A stretch of DNA of 64,000 nucleotides from Aptenodytes patagonicus (taxonomy: Eukaryota > Chordata > Aves > Sphenisciformes > Spheniscidae): the NCBI RefSeq assembly GCF_965638725.1, contig NC_134982.1, positions 5,018,126 through 5,082,125 on the forward strand, in the 5' to 3' direction. Shown here piece by piece: positions 1 to 13,300 of the stretch; position 1 is the first letter of the stretch; every line of letters begins with the position of its first letter. The notes under the pieces were generated by a model. That model was not told the origin of the DNA. It made no database searches and saw only the letters and a program-made list of their open reading frames with translations. The position numbers and the translations under genes were made by a program.

Positions 1-3000
1 CAGAAGTTCAATATCTCCTTAGGGGAATTCTTTTGAACTTGCAGTTCTTCCAAATTGTTGCTGTGTTCCTTGTCTCTGGGATAAAACTTGGGTTTATTAC
101 ATGTAGCAAGCTTCCTAGCTGCTCACAGTGCCTGGCAGAGAAGTTACACACAGAGGTGCGTCTTGTTGCTAATCCACCACCGCACAACACTTGCTGCTAA
201 GTGGGATTTCCCTCTCCAGGGAGGGAGAGTTTGTATTTTGTGCAGATATTCTGTGAGTAGTTAGGGTTGAGTCACCTATGCAGTTTAGATAAGGGTAAAT
301 TGAAGATAAGTGATCTGTTGGGTTATGCTGAAGTGAATCGGAGAGACATGTCAAGGGGGTTAACATTCTGGATCTTCCTATTCAGGTGAAAACTGCTGCT
401 TTGTATGCAGGGAGTGCATGAACATAGGGAAGGGATGTATCTTCCTCTGGCTGAGAGTAAAGGCAGGACATTTCAGGCAGCAGGAGGTGACTGAGGATCC
501 TGCATTTGCTGTCAGATGCTGCCACTTGCTGTAGGTGTTCTCTGTCATGTGAGGAGAGGAAAACAACAGAGAGCAAAGGGAGGATGGGGATGAGCTGGGA
601 GTGTGTAATGAAAAATATATAGCTATTCCAGATACGGCAAGCTTTCTCATTTTCTTGTCCTGCAGACGAGAGAAGGTTCTGGTCAGGCGAGACAGACTGT
701 CGTGGTTTAACACAAGCTACTACTTATGTGGCCTGTTTGTCATCACTAACAAAACCTCATCTACCTTTTTTACCCACACAAAAGGTGTTCAGCATCAGGA
801 TGGCTAACGAGATGAGTGACCAGTTCACTAGGGCTGGCAGATAAGGTGACAGCATTTCTATAGACTAGCAGTGAAGAGGCCTTAGACAGATGCCCCTTGA
901 CTTCTTGCTGAGAGTTCTATTCATGTTTTAGCATCTTAACACCAGCAAATCAATGTATTTGTTTCTCCCATGAAAAGTTAAACCCCAGAAAATGTCATAT
1001 TTTGAGTGTGTGATTCCATTCTGGTCTTTTGAAGAGTAATAAAAACCTATTCCCAGTTTTATTTACAGAATAGGCATTTTCCGCTTGCAAATGATGTTCT
1101 TGCTTTCTCCAAAGTAACGTGACTTTCCACCTCCCTCTGTATTTCCTTGTGTGAGAAACCAGGGTTCAGAATTGCAACCTGAAACAAAACTAGATGGATT
1201 CTGCTCTCCTCCATAGGATCTAACTTCCTAGATTGTGGTGCTATTTATCATATGAAAGCTCAGTTCTCAGAAGGGCAGAAATGCTGGGATCCTCACTGGT
1301 CCACCTCTTATCCTCCAAGTGCTTTGCTCATGATTCACTGCACGACCGGGGAACCAAGAGAGCGTCATGGTGGGCAGGGAGCTTCCTGGACTACCCAGTA
1401 GGAAGGCTTTCGGGAAGATGTGGCATAAGTCCCTCAGAGCCTTTTGCCTGTTCCTTGAGCTACCATCTAGAATTAGGCCACTAAGCTGTTTCATTTTTCC
1501 TTAGTAGACTTCCAGTACTCATGACACAGTAGGGTAGAGACTTCAGTCTCTGTCCAAGTGAATACATAACGTGAGATAGTTAGAGCATACAGCAAGGTAG
1601 GTAAGGGTAGTATATGTCTATGTGGTACGGTGCGGAACACAGGTACCAGTTCAGGATGGAGAAAGGAACATCACTTCTTCCTCCTCTTGAGTATGTAGGT
1701 CTGTGAACATGCTCTGAGATGCTCCTGCTTCCTGCTGGATTAGACCCTTCAGGCAAGTTAAGTGGAAGGAGCACTTCATTCAAGAGGGTTATTGGCCAGG
1801 CATGAGTGGCTCAGGATGCAGGTGGTTCTGGACATGTCCAAGAGCAAGGAGCTGTGCATATGGGTGGGGTCATCTCCCAAGATGATAAGCCTACTTGTTG
1901 GCGTATGCGCATGAGTAGTCATCCACACTTTTGTTAGGATCAGTGTAGTTCTAGTCAATATTGTCCATGGGGTCTAGAGAGCGATTCAGCACACCCTAAA
2001 ATTGACCCCCACACTTGGCCAGCTGAATTGCTGTCTGGACTCCATGGATTGCATTGATGTCATCTCCGTTGACTAGAGTAGGACTTTGACACTTAATACA
2101 CATGTATATGCTAACACGTAGACACCTAAATTTAGTTTTCTTAATATGTGGTCTTCTGGATACTTTATGGGTAAAGCACAGCTAGGCAGGGGTTTTGAGG
2201 ACCTAATCTTGAATTTAGGCTTAAGCTGACTGTTAGCCAGAGTCATGTGGTATCTCTTGGGAGCTGTTTCATTGTGGATGTAGACCATTTGTGGATCTAC
2301 ACTTAAAGCCCAGATTCGTCCCACCTAACTTGATTGTTATTGAAGTGGGCGTCTAGTTTGCTGGTTCTCGGTGGCATCCTTCAGCGGTACCCTTGGGTGA
2401 TGCCCAGAACCACCAGGTTGCAGAGTTACTCGTGTTCCCTCTCCCTCTTTATTTCTGTTCCTCTTTCTACCCCAGGAGAGTGCTTCTGTGTCAGGCAAAG
2501 GGCAGGGCTTCAACCCCACTGTCTCCTGTGGTCTGCCCCTCGTGTGCGTCAAGGACATCTTTGGACCTGATGATCGAGGCAGGGTGGGCAGGAGCTAAAC
2601 CCCAGCCCGTGAAGGACCAGGGGGCTGCTCTTGCAAACAGTTAGGCAAGAAAGGGCTCTCGCTGATGAAAAGTGCAGGAACGCTATGAAGCAAAGTTGTT
2701 TCACTTTGCATTGAAATGTGATAGCAAGTCAGGGGGGCTCAACCCCAAGGTGGGTAATTTAACCTTCAGAGCCCCTCTGCAAGTGAAATGTCTTTAAATA
2801 TCAGCTGGTGTAGGAAGTACTGAGGAGCCAAAGGAGGTCCACGCTGCTTGCTGAGCTGTGTCTAGGCACCGTCTGGGGGATGGTGGTTGACAAAGGCTGG
2901 GACCATGACAGGGCATGTATGCTCAGTCAAGCAGGGTGGGTGCCCGTGCGCCAGCACCTGATCCTTTTCATTTGCCAGCATGGATGTAGCCTTCGGGGAC

Positions 3001-6000
3001 CTAAGCCCAAGTCTTCTGGCCCAGTTCTATGAAATATTAAGGCTGCCAACTCCTGCTTAAACACTTTCCATTTGTATGCATGGGAAACTGATTGCCAATT
3101 ACCTTGGTCTATCGGTGCCTTTGAGAATAATCAGAGTGAGGGTCTGGGGTCATTGGGTTGCTTTTGCTTTGAGAGTTATACTGTTTCCCCATCTCATTCA
3201 ACATCTCAGGTAAGCTGAACTCCTGGTAACAAAAAAAGGCCTTACGACCTGAAGGCACGTTTCCATGGCAAGTCAAAGAGGAAGCATCAGAAAGATGTTA
3301 ATTTGTGTCTAACAATTCACTTGCCATAGTAGCCTTTGCAATGTTTATGCTCTGAAGGAGGGGGAAATAATCAAGTATTTCTTTTGAATGCACAGCCTTG
3401 CTTCCTTGTGGCTGGCGTCTTTCTTAGCGGGTGAATTATTCCTAGCTATGGCCAAATTCTGTGTCAATTCTACCCTTTATACCAAATGTCAAGATTCAAA
3501 AGATTAGACAATTATCAACACAAGCATTCTTTACACTGTTTATATTTCATGTACAACATGGTAAAACCAAACAAAACCCGCAACAGCCCTGGAGGATCAG
3601 ATAAAGGAGATTGTATTGTTGCATGTCCCCAGATTTGAGCATCTAGAATGCTGCCGTGCTGCACTCATACCTCCTGGTTTCGGTCCTGCTTCTGCAGCCG
3701 ACTCTTGGGTCTGGTCTTCAGGTGACCTGGGCTGAACGTTTCCTCCTCCCAGTTCAGCATCGCCAAGGGCGTAGCGTCTTCGCTGCACGGCTAAATATTG
3801 ACCTCTTGTGCGCTTGCCCCGATACTGGTTCGCTGGGGGAAGGGGAAATGAGGGCTGTAGCCCACTTCTTGGTACCACTGCTGGTGTTGCCAGCATGCCC
3901 TGGGCTCCGTGAGGAAGCAGCACTGCTTTGGGAGGGGAGAGGAGTGAACTCTGCTGACAAAAAGCTGCTGGTCCTCGCTCAGCATCCCATGATTGCTTGT
4001 CTTAAGTTGTCATTCATGCTTTCCCTCTCCTTACGTCCAACAGCAAACCCCGTGCAGGACTGCGAGGTGTGAGGCTGCAGCCGGGGCTAGTGGGCAGCTG
4101 AACCACGGCAGGGGGTACTGGGGGGCAGGAGACATGCTGGTGTCACATGGTGGAGACTGGGGCAGTTGCTTGACACGGAACTGGGAGTCTTGGAGAGAAA
4201 TGTGCACGTCAGACAGAAGCAATGAGGGTGGCTTCGGAAATGACAGTGAGGCCATTCATTTGAGTTAGACTTTCAGATGAAATCTGTTTTCCAAGTAGAC
4301 GTCATTGTTTTCAAGTGGTTTGGTGGTGTGGTTTTTTTTTGTTGTTGTTGGTTTGGGTTTTTTTAATTTTTTTTTATTTTAGAAATGTTAAACCCAGTGA
4401 CATCTCTTTTTTGCTATGTTCTGCTGTCACTGAGAGGGAAGTAGTCCAGGGAAGAGCCCCGAAACTCCTGCCCAGGATAAATGTTTCCTATGAGTCTGAT
4501 CTCATCTGTGTGCCAAAAACAAGAATGCAAAAAGAGTGCTTGAAAAAATTTTGTGACTTGAATAACATTTATTTGATGTAAAGGGGGGGAAAAAAAAAGA
4601 AAAAAGAACAGTCTCAATAATAAGATAAATTAGTCCTGTTAGCAAAGACTGCGTTATGAATGGTAATGGGAAAAAGCATGATATGCATATTCTGACTGAT
4701 ATACATGTCAAATTACCAAATAACTGTTATTTTGCATGGGGTGACGGGAAGAATGAATTCTCTGGATAGCGTAAAATGAAGAATTAATTCTGAATGATGT
4801 GCAAAGTCTTTCTAGTGGCTGAGACATGGCCTTCATCTTTTGTTTTTTTTTCTCTTCTGTGCATATGGTTTCTTTATGGTACTGCCAAAATACCCCTGTT
4901 GCTCAGCAACAGCAAGCTCAAATAGCACCAGTCGGAGGAAATCTGCCAATTTACACTGGTCATAAAGCGTGTACTCTTACCCCAGTGCAGATTTTGACAT
5001 AAGAGTGAAAGCTAGCCTTTGTAGGTTTGCCTCTCTGGGGCACACATTGTCTGGGTGGGGAGGTGTCAGTTCAGACACCAAAAGATACCCTTTTCCATCA
5101 CAGTTTGACAAATGGAGAGGTGCATCCTCTGGACAGAACATGACCTTGTCTAACCCCAATCTGGGGGTCCGTTCAGCATCTCCCCTAGGAACCAGTCCTC
5201 ATCTGGTCTCGAGGAGGTTTCCAGCCCCAGAAGGCACAACGCTGTGCCTTCGGCTGATCGTACCTCCCGTACAGAGGCAGACTTTGCACTTGTACGTTTA
5301 AGAAGGTGTTGATGCAGCAACATGCCGTAAGTACAAAGAGCAGAAGTTAGAAGTTTCCTAAATATCCCCCCATACATTGATTTCATAATTTTGTTTTCCA
5401 ACATCTTCTAGACTACTGATTTAAGAGAGAACCTCTCTTTGGAGGAGCTTAGTGATGATAAATAGAGGAAAACTTATACCAAACTCAAAGAAGTATGAGT
5501 ATTTGTTTTAAAAATCAAATCCACACAATATTATGTAGGTATTTACCAAGTAAAACACAGCAAATGGTACATTTTTACAAGTGATCTCTGGAGTGTCAGT
5601 CATACGGAAATACTGTCAAACATCTGAAAACCTAACACTTCACCAGAAAATACTGCCAGCAGTTCATCCCAAATATTTTTCACTCAGATCTTTTTGGTGT
5701 TCATAAAAAGACATGGGTTTTTTTTCCCCCAACCTCTAAAATCGGCACTAGCACTATTCACAGGCTACTTTTTATTTCCTCTGCTACAAGAGGAACAGGT
5801 TTTGTTCAGCTTTCCCAGGAACGATGTTGCTGCACGTAGGCTAAGGCCAACTGAAGGACCTGAGCACATGGAGGATTTGTGGTGCACATGTCAGCTTCAT
5901 CATGAGATGAAGTATCTCGATGAGCCAGGCAGAAAGGTGGCTGAGTTAGCACCCATTGAGGTGACCGGCACTGTTGGGTGCAAGGTCAGCTTCCTCCTTC

Positions 6001-6700
6001 CCTACCCGCAGACCCCGGGAGCCTGTGCGGAGGTGACACATGGCTGGTCTGCTGCAGAGCTCTGCTACGTCCACCAGCCCTCCGACCATCCTCTTCCAAT
6101 CGCAGTGTGGAGGGAGATGGCAGAGCAGCAAATTCGGCAGCAGACTGGGACAGTGCACCGTTTTGCTGCTTGACACAAATGGGCTGAGGGGGATGGTGTA
6201 GGGAGAGAGGTCAAGAAGATCAGCTCAAATTAGTTCTACTTGTGCACCGACTGAACTGAGCCATTTTATTGCATAGGAAAGGGGCAGCAATGACTTTGCT
6301 GCTGTCCCCTCCTTTGCTAACCCGTGACCAAGTTCAAGTATTAAGAAAAATCATGAGATCAACATAAAATCATGAAAATTCTTACATTTTTTTGGTAGAA
6401 AAACATTCTTTTCACTGGCATTTGCTTTCTTGGCCTTGGGTTTCCAGACTTTTCTCTGCAACTGGGTAGGCCTGAAACATTTTTGTCATGAAAATGTTAG
6501 AGCCTAGTGCAAATTAAAACATCCAAAAGCTGGGGCTTATAGACACCCCCTCCATGCCATTAGTGTGATTTTTACCACAAGTCTTGCAAGCGTTAGCAAC
6601 ACTGCCTGCAATTTATCTGTGTCCATCTCTTGTGTGATGATTGCTAGTGCACGTCTCTCTCCACCGGGCTCGAGAGATCCTCCAGGCAGAATTCTTCACC
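1..6700. other. 3' flank of SLC14A1-like gene, no gene recognised
   Basis: Holds only unsupported open frames of up to about 160 codons and scattered simple sequence. I looked for SIGLEC15, the expected downstream neighbour in human order, and saw no Ig-domain exon. Confidence 0.5.
4327..4381 (+). repeat. T-rich low-complexity tract
   Basis: T and GTT runs over about 55 nt; simple sequence in the 3' flank of the SLC14A1-like gene. Confidence 0.7.
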
Positions 6701-6729
6701 ACCTATTTTCTACTTGGCAAAGGGTAGTC

Positions 6730-6849
6730 TTTATTCCACTTCTCTGCTAGTATGAAGCTCTCTAAGACATATCCTGTTGCCATTGTAAGCTGGTTTTAGC
6801 CATTTATTAGGAGTCGCATCAGATGCTGAGAGATGCTCTGCTCTTTATT
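6730..6849 (-). terminator. Poly(A) signal cluster, SLC14A1-like gene
   Basis: Three AATAAA hexamers on the minus strand at 6849-6844, 6808-6803 and 6735-6730, from 339 nt beyond the stop codon. Together they suggest a 3' UTR of about 0.35-0.5 kb. Longer UTR forms cannot be excluded. Confidence 0.5.
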
Positions 6850-7187
6850 GCTTTACGTCTGCCTGCTGTGACTTGGATTTCACGAACAGATTTTTTTTTT
6901 TCCAATTTCTAAGTCATTTCCCCACTGCTTAAAATTCAAGTGTCTTTTCAGGCATACGTGCTTTTAAATCATTACAGACTGGTCTTGGGAAAGGTCCTTC
7001 CAGTGCAGCACAGTCTTATCTAATCAGGATAGAAAAAACGAATGTGGTGAAAAAAGTCTCTCCGCTCAGAAGGTGGTGATTTTTTTTTTTTTTTGTCTTT
7101 TGACTTTGTAGCACACAAATAACGTTTTTTGGGGAAACATCTTGCACTTTTGCCTTAAATCTGCAAAATATCTCTCCTCTTGGGTCT

Positions 7188-7364
7188 TTATACCTCGCAG
7201 CAAGACCTCTGATGTTTCTTCATCTTCAGATAATAAGCTCGGTTGGCTTCTGGATAGGTGACTTTGGAGAGCGGTAGCTTGTAGATGGCAGAGTGGTTTG
7301 TGGTTATTAACAGGAAGGTCAGTGCAGACAAGCAAAAAGACCAGGTTCCTGACGGCACCCCAAA
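7188..7364 (-). CDS. SLC14A1: SLC14A1-like coding exon 8 with stop
   Basis: Coding part of the last exon, 58 codons plus TAA. It encodes residues 332-389: [15 protein letters not shown] (pore T338), the last transmembrane helix, [16 protein letters not shown] and a short tail [10 protein letters not shown]. Acceptor is tttttctttgcag. Confidence 0.92.
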   Translation of the reverse strand, partial: FGVPSGTWSFCLSALTFLLITTNHSAIYKLPLSKVTYPEANRAYYLKMKKHQRSCCEV

Positions 7365-10300
7365 CTGCAAAGAAAAATACAAACCACCTATTTTCTATGT
7401 GTCTGTCTTTCATTTGATCCCCCGCCCCTTGAACAAAACTCAGAGCCAGGCAGCTTGGAACAAGCTTTCTCAAGGAAGAGTTGACTTGGTTTTGCATGGA
7501 GTCTCTCCCTGGGGAGGCAGGATTTCTTTATGAGATCTTGACATTGTGCATTAACCTGCAACATCTATCAGCTCTGGTGAGAAGGCTGCCTTCTCTTTGT
7601 GCATCTGCAGCGGTCTTGGATGGAGATGAGGTAGGAGTGGATGGAGATGAGACAGGAGTGGATACCAGAAGCATTCAGCTTTTCCCTGGGCTGTTGTACT
7701 GACTGCCTTTTGGCACTTGGGCAAAGCAATTAAACCAAATTTGAGGTTTCTTTACACATGCGGAGGGCCCTTTTCTCAATTGCTTCAGGCACAAAGTATA
7801 GGCATAGAATTATTTCAGAGGTGTTGAGGGCTGAGCTGTGGCAGTTCATGCAAGCTCTGAGGATGAAAAGTGGTAAGTGATGATTGTAAGTGGCCTGTTT
7901 CAGTGGGAACCACACCAAGCCCCTGGGCAGACAGTGTCCCCTCTCCCGGATCAGTTCTGCCTTTGGCTGAGTTGTTCTCTGCGTCTTGGTGTTTCGCCTG
8001 ACAAGCCAGGAAAATATACAGTGTTCAAATCTGTTGTTGGAAACAAGACCTTAGCTGATACACTACTTACCACAGACATCATGTTAGTCACTGTTGCTCC
8101 CAGGTAGGCACTGAAGAGCGCTGTGGAAAAGAAAGGTAGTTCCTGGTGAGTTCAGTTGCTCGTGGAGGACAACAGCGAGGACAAACATCTCTCACACTGC
8201 CTTAGGTAGCTCAGCCAATGTTTATGACCGTGCCTGGACAGCCCTCTCTTAAAGCTCTTTCCTTTGCACTGTGTCCCCTGCAACCTGGAGCTCATGGAAA
8301 AGGCAAAACAAAAAAAGAGCTGGAGTGATGAAAAATGTGACTATGGAAACAGAGGCTTTTGAAAAATGCACTGACGTGGAAAGTATGTAGCTTGATGGAT
8401 GGGGTTAAACAGGAAAATAACCCTTCTACCCCCATCTCTCCTGCCTCTAGGGCTAGAATGTGGTTCAATGAGATACAAAGCTAAATCTTTTTTATATGAG
8501 CACTGAATGAGCAATAGTTTCCCTCCCAGCTCACTGTGATATTGAAATTTCATATGGAATTGCCTTATAAATAATTCTTCAATCATTCTGTGTTGCCTAG
8601 CTCATGCCTTTGGTATCCATTTCGATAGACTGGGGAAACTGTACCGTCTAACTACAGATGCGGACTGATTTTGAGCTCCAGTTTTCTCAAAGGTTAGATA
8701 TGTCCTTCTCCAAAGAAGGAATTTGAGCTGGTATCTGTGATTGGAAAAAACAATATGATTCATCCAGCGATGTTGAACAAACACGATTAACACCTAAAAA
8801 CTAAGCATGTAATTTCGAAGACCTTATTTAATCAGCGTCCACTGATCGCACCTCTTGTTTTGAGCACAACTCTTGGCTGAAAGCGAAAGCACTGCTTTTA
8901 TTTTGTCAGGGTACGTTAGAGCAATGGCTCTGACATCCAGCTCCATCATTCGTCAGTCTTGCCTAAGTCCATGTGCCTGTCTAGAGGTGGCCACCTGGCT
9001 TCAGCCCACCTCCAGCATAAATGCATCTTGTCTCGCTTCAAAAGGAAACACGGCGGTAGGGAAAATCCGTAGGGTACGTACCACAGGCAATTGCCAGCAA
9101 ATGTGTCTGCCAGGTGAAAGCGTAGAACATGCCTCCGATCGCAACGCATGAGAGGGAGCTGTTGTAGCCCCACAAGCCGGAGTAGATTTTGCTAAAAGGT
9201 GTTGCTAAGCTCAGTGCTGCAAAATAAATCAAAGATGTGTCATTCCTTGGCCAAAGAGATAAAAGCAGCTAGAAATGGCATGAATTCAACTTTTTAGGGC
9301 TCTAGCCTGCATACGTACGCCAAGTTCTTATTTGTAGTCGTGTTGCTATGGTCTAAGACTAAAGCCGCTTTGATCTAATGCAATCACGGCAGAATTTCCC
9401 TGGTGCTGCTGAGCTGAATTTGGCCATACGATTTCAGCAGAAGATAGATGAGTGAACAAGCGTACATGTGAACTCTAAATGCATCCCTGAGGCCTGCACA
9501 TTCAGACTGATGGCTATGGCTTTTATTAAGCTGCTCCTAAAACCATCAGAATATATTTAGAAATGAAGTATTTCATGATAAAAATTCATTTCAGCCAAAA
9601 ATACTCTTCTTTCTCCTGAAGATTTCCACCACCATAAAATGAGGTAAGAGAATGGGGAAGTCAATCAAAAGAATTCTTAAAACAGAAGTGTATATATATT
9701 TTTTTTTTTTCCAAGCAGTCATTCTCCAATAGAAGAAACATTTGTTACTGTAAATGCTCCACTCATTGCAGTTCCTCTTTTATTCTCCATGCTTTTGTAT
9801 AAATCTGTGACACAAGTCAAATCCTTACCTGCCAGCATCCCCACTGCTGATCCAATTGCCGCATGCAGACAAATGAGCGGGGAAGAGATAAATAAAGCAA
9901 TTAGGAAAATTCCTCCAGTCCAGGGGTTATTGCAGCCATAAACCTGACCCACCCCGACTGGAATGGATTGCAGGAGCTGCAGGGATTTAAAAACAAAAAA
10001 CAAAAAAAGAAAAAAAAGACAATTTGTTATCTGCTTTGTAATGTCTTTTTTTAAAAAAAAAAACCAACTTATTTTCCTTGGCCACGTTCGTGTTCAGCAT
10101 TTGTTGGATGCAGTCTCTCTTTCTGGACTGTAAGTGGAAAGTTTGAAAACTTCTCGGGAGACAGCAGGGCCATTTCCACAGGGTTTCCCCTGAAAATGAA
10201 TCATGCCTTGTTCCCTAGCCATGAGCTCCTGTGCAGGGTTTTTGCTCTAATATCAAAGGTAAATGTCTTTTGCGAAAGGACTTGGAAGGGTTTGCTCATC

Positions 10301-13300
10301 ATCTTTACAGGTGCTGCTGACTTGGCCATTTTTGCCTGCTGTTATGGAGCATGACAGTGAATCTAGGAAATGGAAGTGCTCGGGTAGATGATGCCTTTGA
10401 GAAGATATTTGCCTCTGAGTGGGCAGATCTGAGGATGAAATGGCCAATAATGGCTTGGCCAGAATTACAAGACTTCACTCAGGTAAGGCTATATCCCTGA
10501 TGTGTTTATAGACCTGAAACTTCCCTGGGATTCACCAGGAATACGAATGAGAGTTGCTGGGTTGGTGGGACAGAGCCCAACCCGGTTACAGCTTAGAGAT
10601 GGTTTTAAGACACTTTTCATCAAAATGTTGTGTTCCTTCACGTGGAACAGTCCATTTATGGTCCCCATAAAATTATGCACCATGGTAAACATTCTTTTAG
10701 AAATGTCACTCGTGTGGATTGCTATTTAGTGTCAATTAACTTCCTTTTCTTAATTACTCCCTGGGCACCCTTCAAAATAGTCCACTGAGCCTTAGGGGAA
10801 AGCTATTATTCTAGTATCTATGTTGTTTACCACGCTATGCAGGAGAATAATTTTTTTTGTTGTTTGCTTTAAAGGTCCCACTTGAATATTAACTAAAAAT
10901 ATGTGAATATGTGCCCGCACCCAAGTTTGTAACCATTCTTCCGTAGTAGATGCATCCATCAGAAAGATGCAATTTTAAAAACACAGCACTCTTTACGTGG
11001 AAAACTAAAATTAACCTGTGAGTTAACTGGTAGTCTCAGCACAACCTTATCTATGGGGCGCTGATCAGTATATACGCAGTAATGGGTAATTAGATTCGAG
11101 AGAAGAATCTTTGAAGATTATAATTTAGATCCAACTGTAAATAAAAGATACCAAATGCCAAAAAGATTCTTATTTTCAAGCTATCGAAAATGTCAATTCC
11201 TAGAGTAAACCTTTATGTTTTGGATAATAGCTATCTTATAAATGCAATTTTGTATTGCCGGGCCATAATGCAGTACCATAAAGGAAGATAATATGGTTCT
11301 ATAGTGGTTTTCTTTGTAAATGGAGAAGGCTGTTATCTTTAGGGCATCCTACCATTGGCATTTCAGCATCCGTCCATGTGATGTTTGGTGTTGCTGTTGC
11401 AGGCTGAATGACAGTTGTAGGGAAGAAGAAGTTATGGGGTCCTGACGCAGCCAGATAGAGGGTCAAGGCCAAGTTGAAAGGCAAGGTGAAAACAGGCAGA
11501 TCCCACTTACAGAAGACTGAGCCTAAAGCGCTGGTGAAAACAGGGCTAAAAGAAGAACAAAACGGTCTCGCTAGGAGCTTGTCAGCTAGGCAAAAAGAAA
11601 ACCACAACAAAAACAACAACTGCAGGAAATTAACTCTATTTTTTTTAAAAAAAAAGCTGTTTAATTTCCTCAGTCTTTCTGATAAAATCAGAATGCTAGG
11701 GTCATTCAGTAAATTTCCTACCCTTCCCAGGGCAGTTAGCAATGTACAGATTCCTGTCACATTATGCAATATATGAGGTGAATTTGGTGACCGTGAAGGA
11801 GCCAAGATCCTCCGCTCATGGGGAGGACCCAGTGATTTAATGGAGTTATTCCACAGCTCGGTCTCAGTGTTTACTTTTTTTTTTTCCCCAGTACTTGAAG
11901 TGGACTGAATTTAGGACGCCTGTGCCAGGTCTGAGTGAACTGCGAAGGTGGCTGTGTGTCCTTGTTCAAGCTTATGGATGGGAAGTAAAGGCTGACATCA
12001 AAGTTGTGCTTATTAAAGTGAGTATAACACTACATGAACTTCAGGCAGACAGATGATATGTGTGGTTTCGCAATCTCCAACTAGACATTTGGGGGTGAAA
12101 GACCAGCTTTCAAAATTTTTGCTGTCCAAATACCTAGCAGATTACGGTGTCATATACACGAGTAAAGTATTGCTAGTTGTTTGTTTTCATTAGCACCAAC
12201 CATCACTTCTTGGGACCACTGAACAGCTTCTGTGTCTGGAGAGATAAATTTTCATGACATTTTTATATGGTGGCTTAAATAGATGAAACACTTGTGGTTG
12301 ATGGTGGTAGGGAATGGTTAAAATAATGTTCCTCTCGAGACAAAAATGAATCGACGCATCGCAGCAATATGGCTAACATTTAGGGCATTGAATTACATAT
12401 GATCAGCCATCGATTTTCCTTTTCCCCGTTGGGTTTATTTGTGATTATGTGGGTATTTTATTTGTTTTGGGATTACATTTGAGTTAAAAGTGCAAATAAC
12501 GATACAGATTTAGTAGCACATATGTGCCAGTTGTGTTTCTTTCCCACTGTAGTCTGTATAGTGCATAAAAATACAACAGTTCAGTCTCAGTGTGGGGACA
12601 CTGGGACTGGAATAAGAAGCAGAGGAGCCATCCGACTTACCACGTCACGGACACCAGTGCTACCGGCAGCAGAAGCCACCAGTGGTAGTCTCCCTTAGCA
12701 GAGAAGACGGCCATGAGCAATCCCACCAAGACGCCGTTATAGCCGTACAGGCCTGCTGCAATGGCTGATCTGTGTGAAAGAAACAACCATCTTGAAATCT
12801 TCTCCCCGGCGGGTGCTTTGCTCGCATCACCCCCTCCCTCCCCATGCAGTCGTGACTCTGTGTGATGACGGCCTGCCAAGGCTCGTGCACCGACCTTCAA
12901 TTTTACATGCTTGAGTCCCGTGTCCTCTCAGCCCCAGCTACCCCTTCTGCAGTTACATCCAGTGTACCTTTGCATCAGATGCAGCTGGTGGGAAGATCTG
13001 TTTGGTCCTACCAGACCAGATACATAGCCAGCGAAGGCTAGATACGTGCTTTTCATCCATGTCACTTGTTTAACACGTAAGTCAGCATTGAAGTGACAGT
13101 CTGGTTTTGAAGGGGAAAAGGATGAACTTACCTGTCCTGACCCAGAATAAGTGCTGTTAAAGTTGAGACAACTGTTCCTAAACAGCCTGTGAGTGTCCAC
13201 CACGGGTTCTGCACCAGGAAACCAGCCACTACGATAAGCCCACTGAGGGGATTGTTGACAAACATCACCTGAGATATCCCACGCAACACCCAGTCAATAA

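Noticed and set aside
3656-4072. Plus-strand 138-codon frame with a signal-peptide-like start
   Set aside because: Hydrophobic start only; no domain, no splice support, not an Ig-type (SIGLEC15-like) sequence.
5694-6173. Plus-strand open frame of 159 codons
   Set aside because: No recognisable domain, lies in the 3' flank of the SLC14A1-like gene, and frames of this size are expected by chance in 64 kb.
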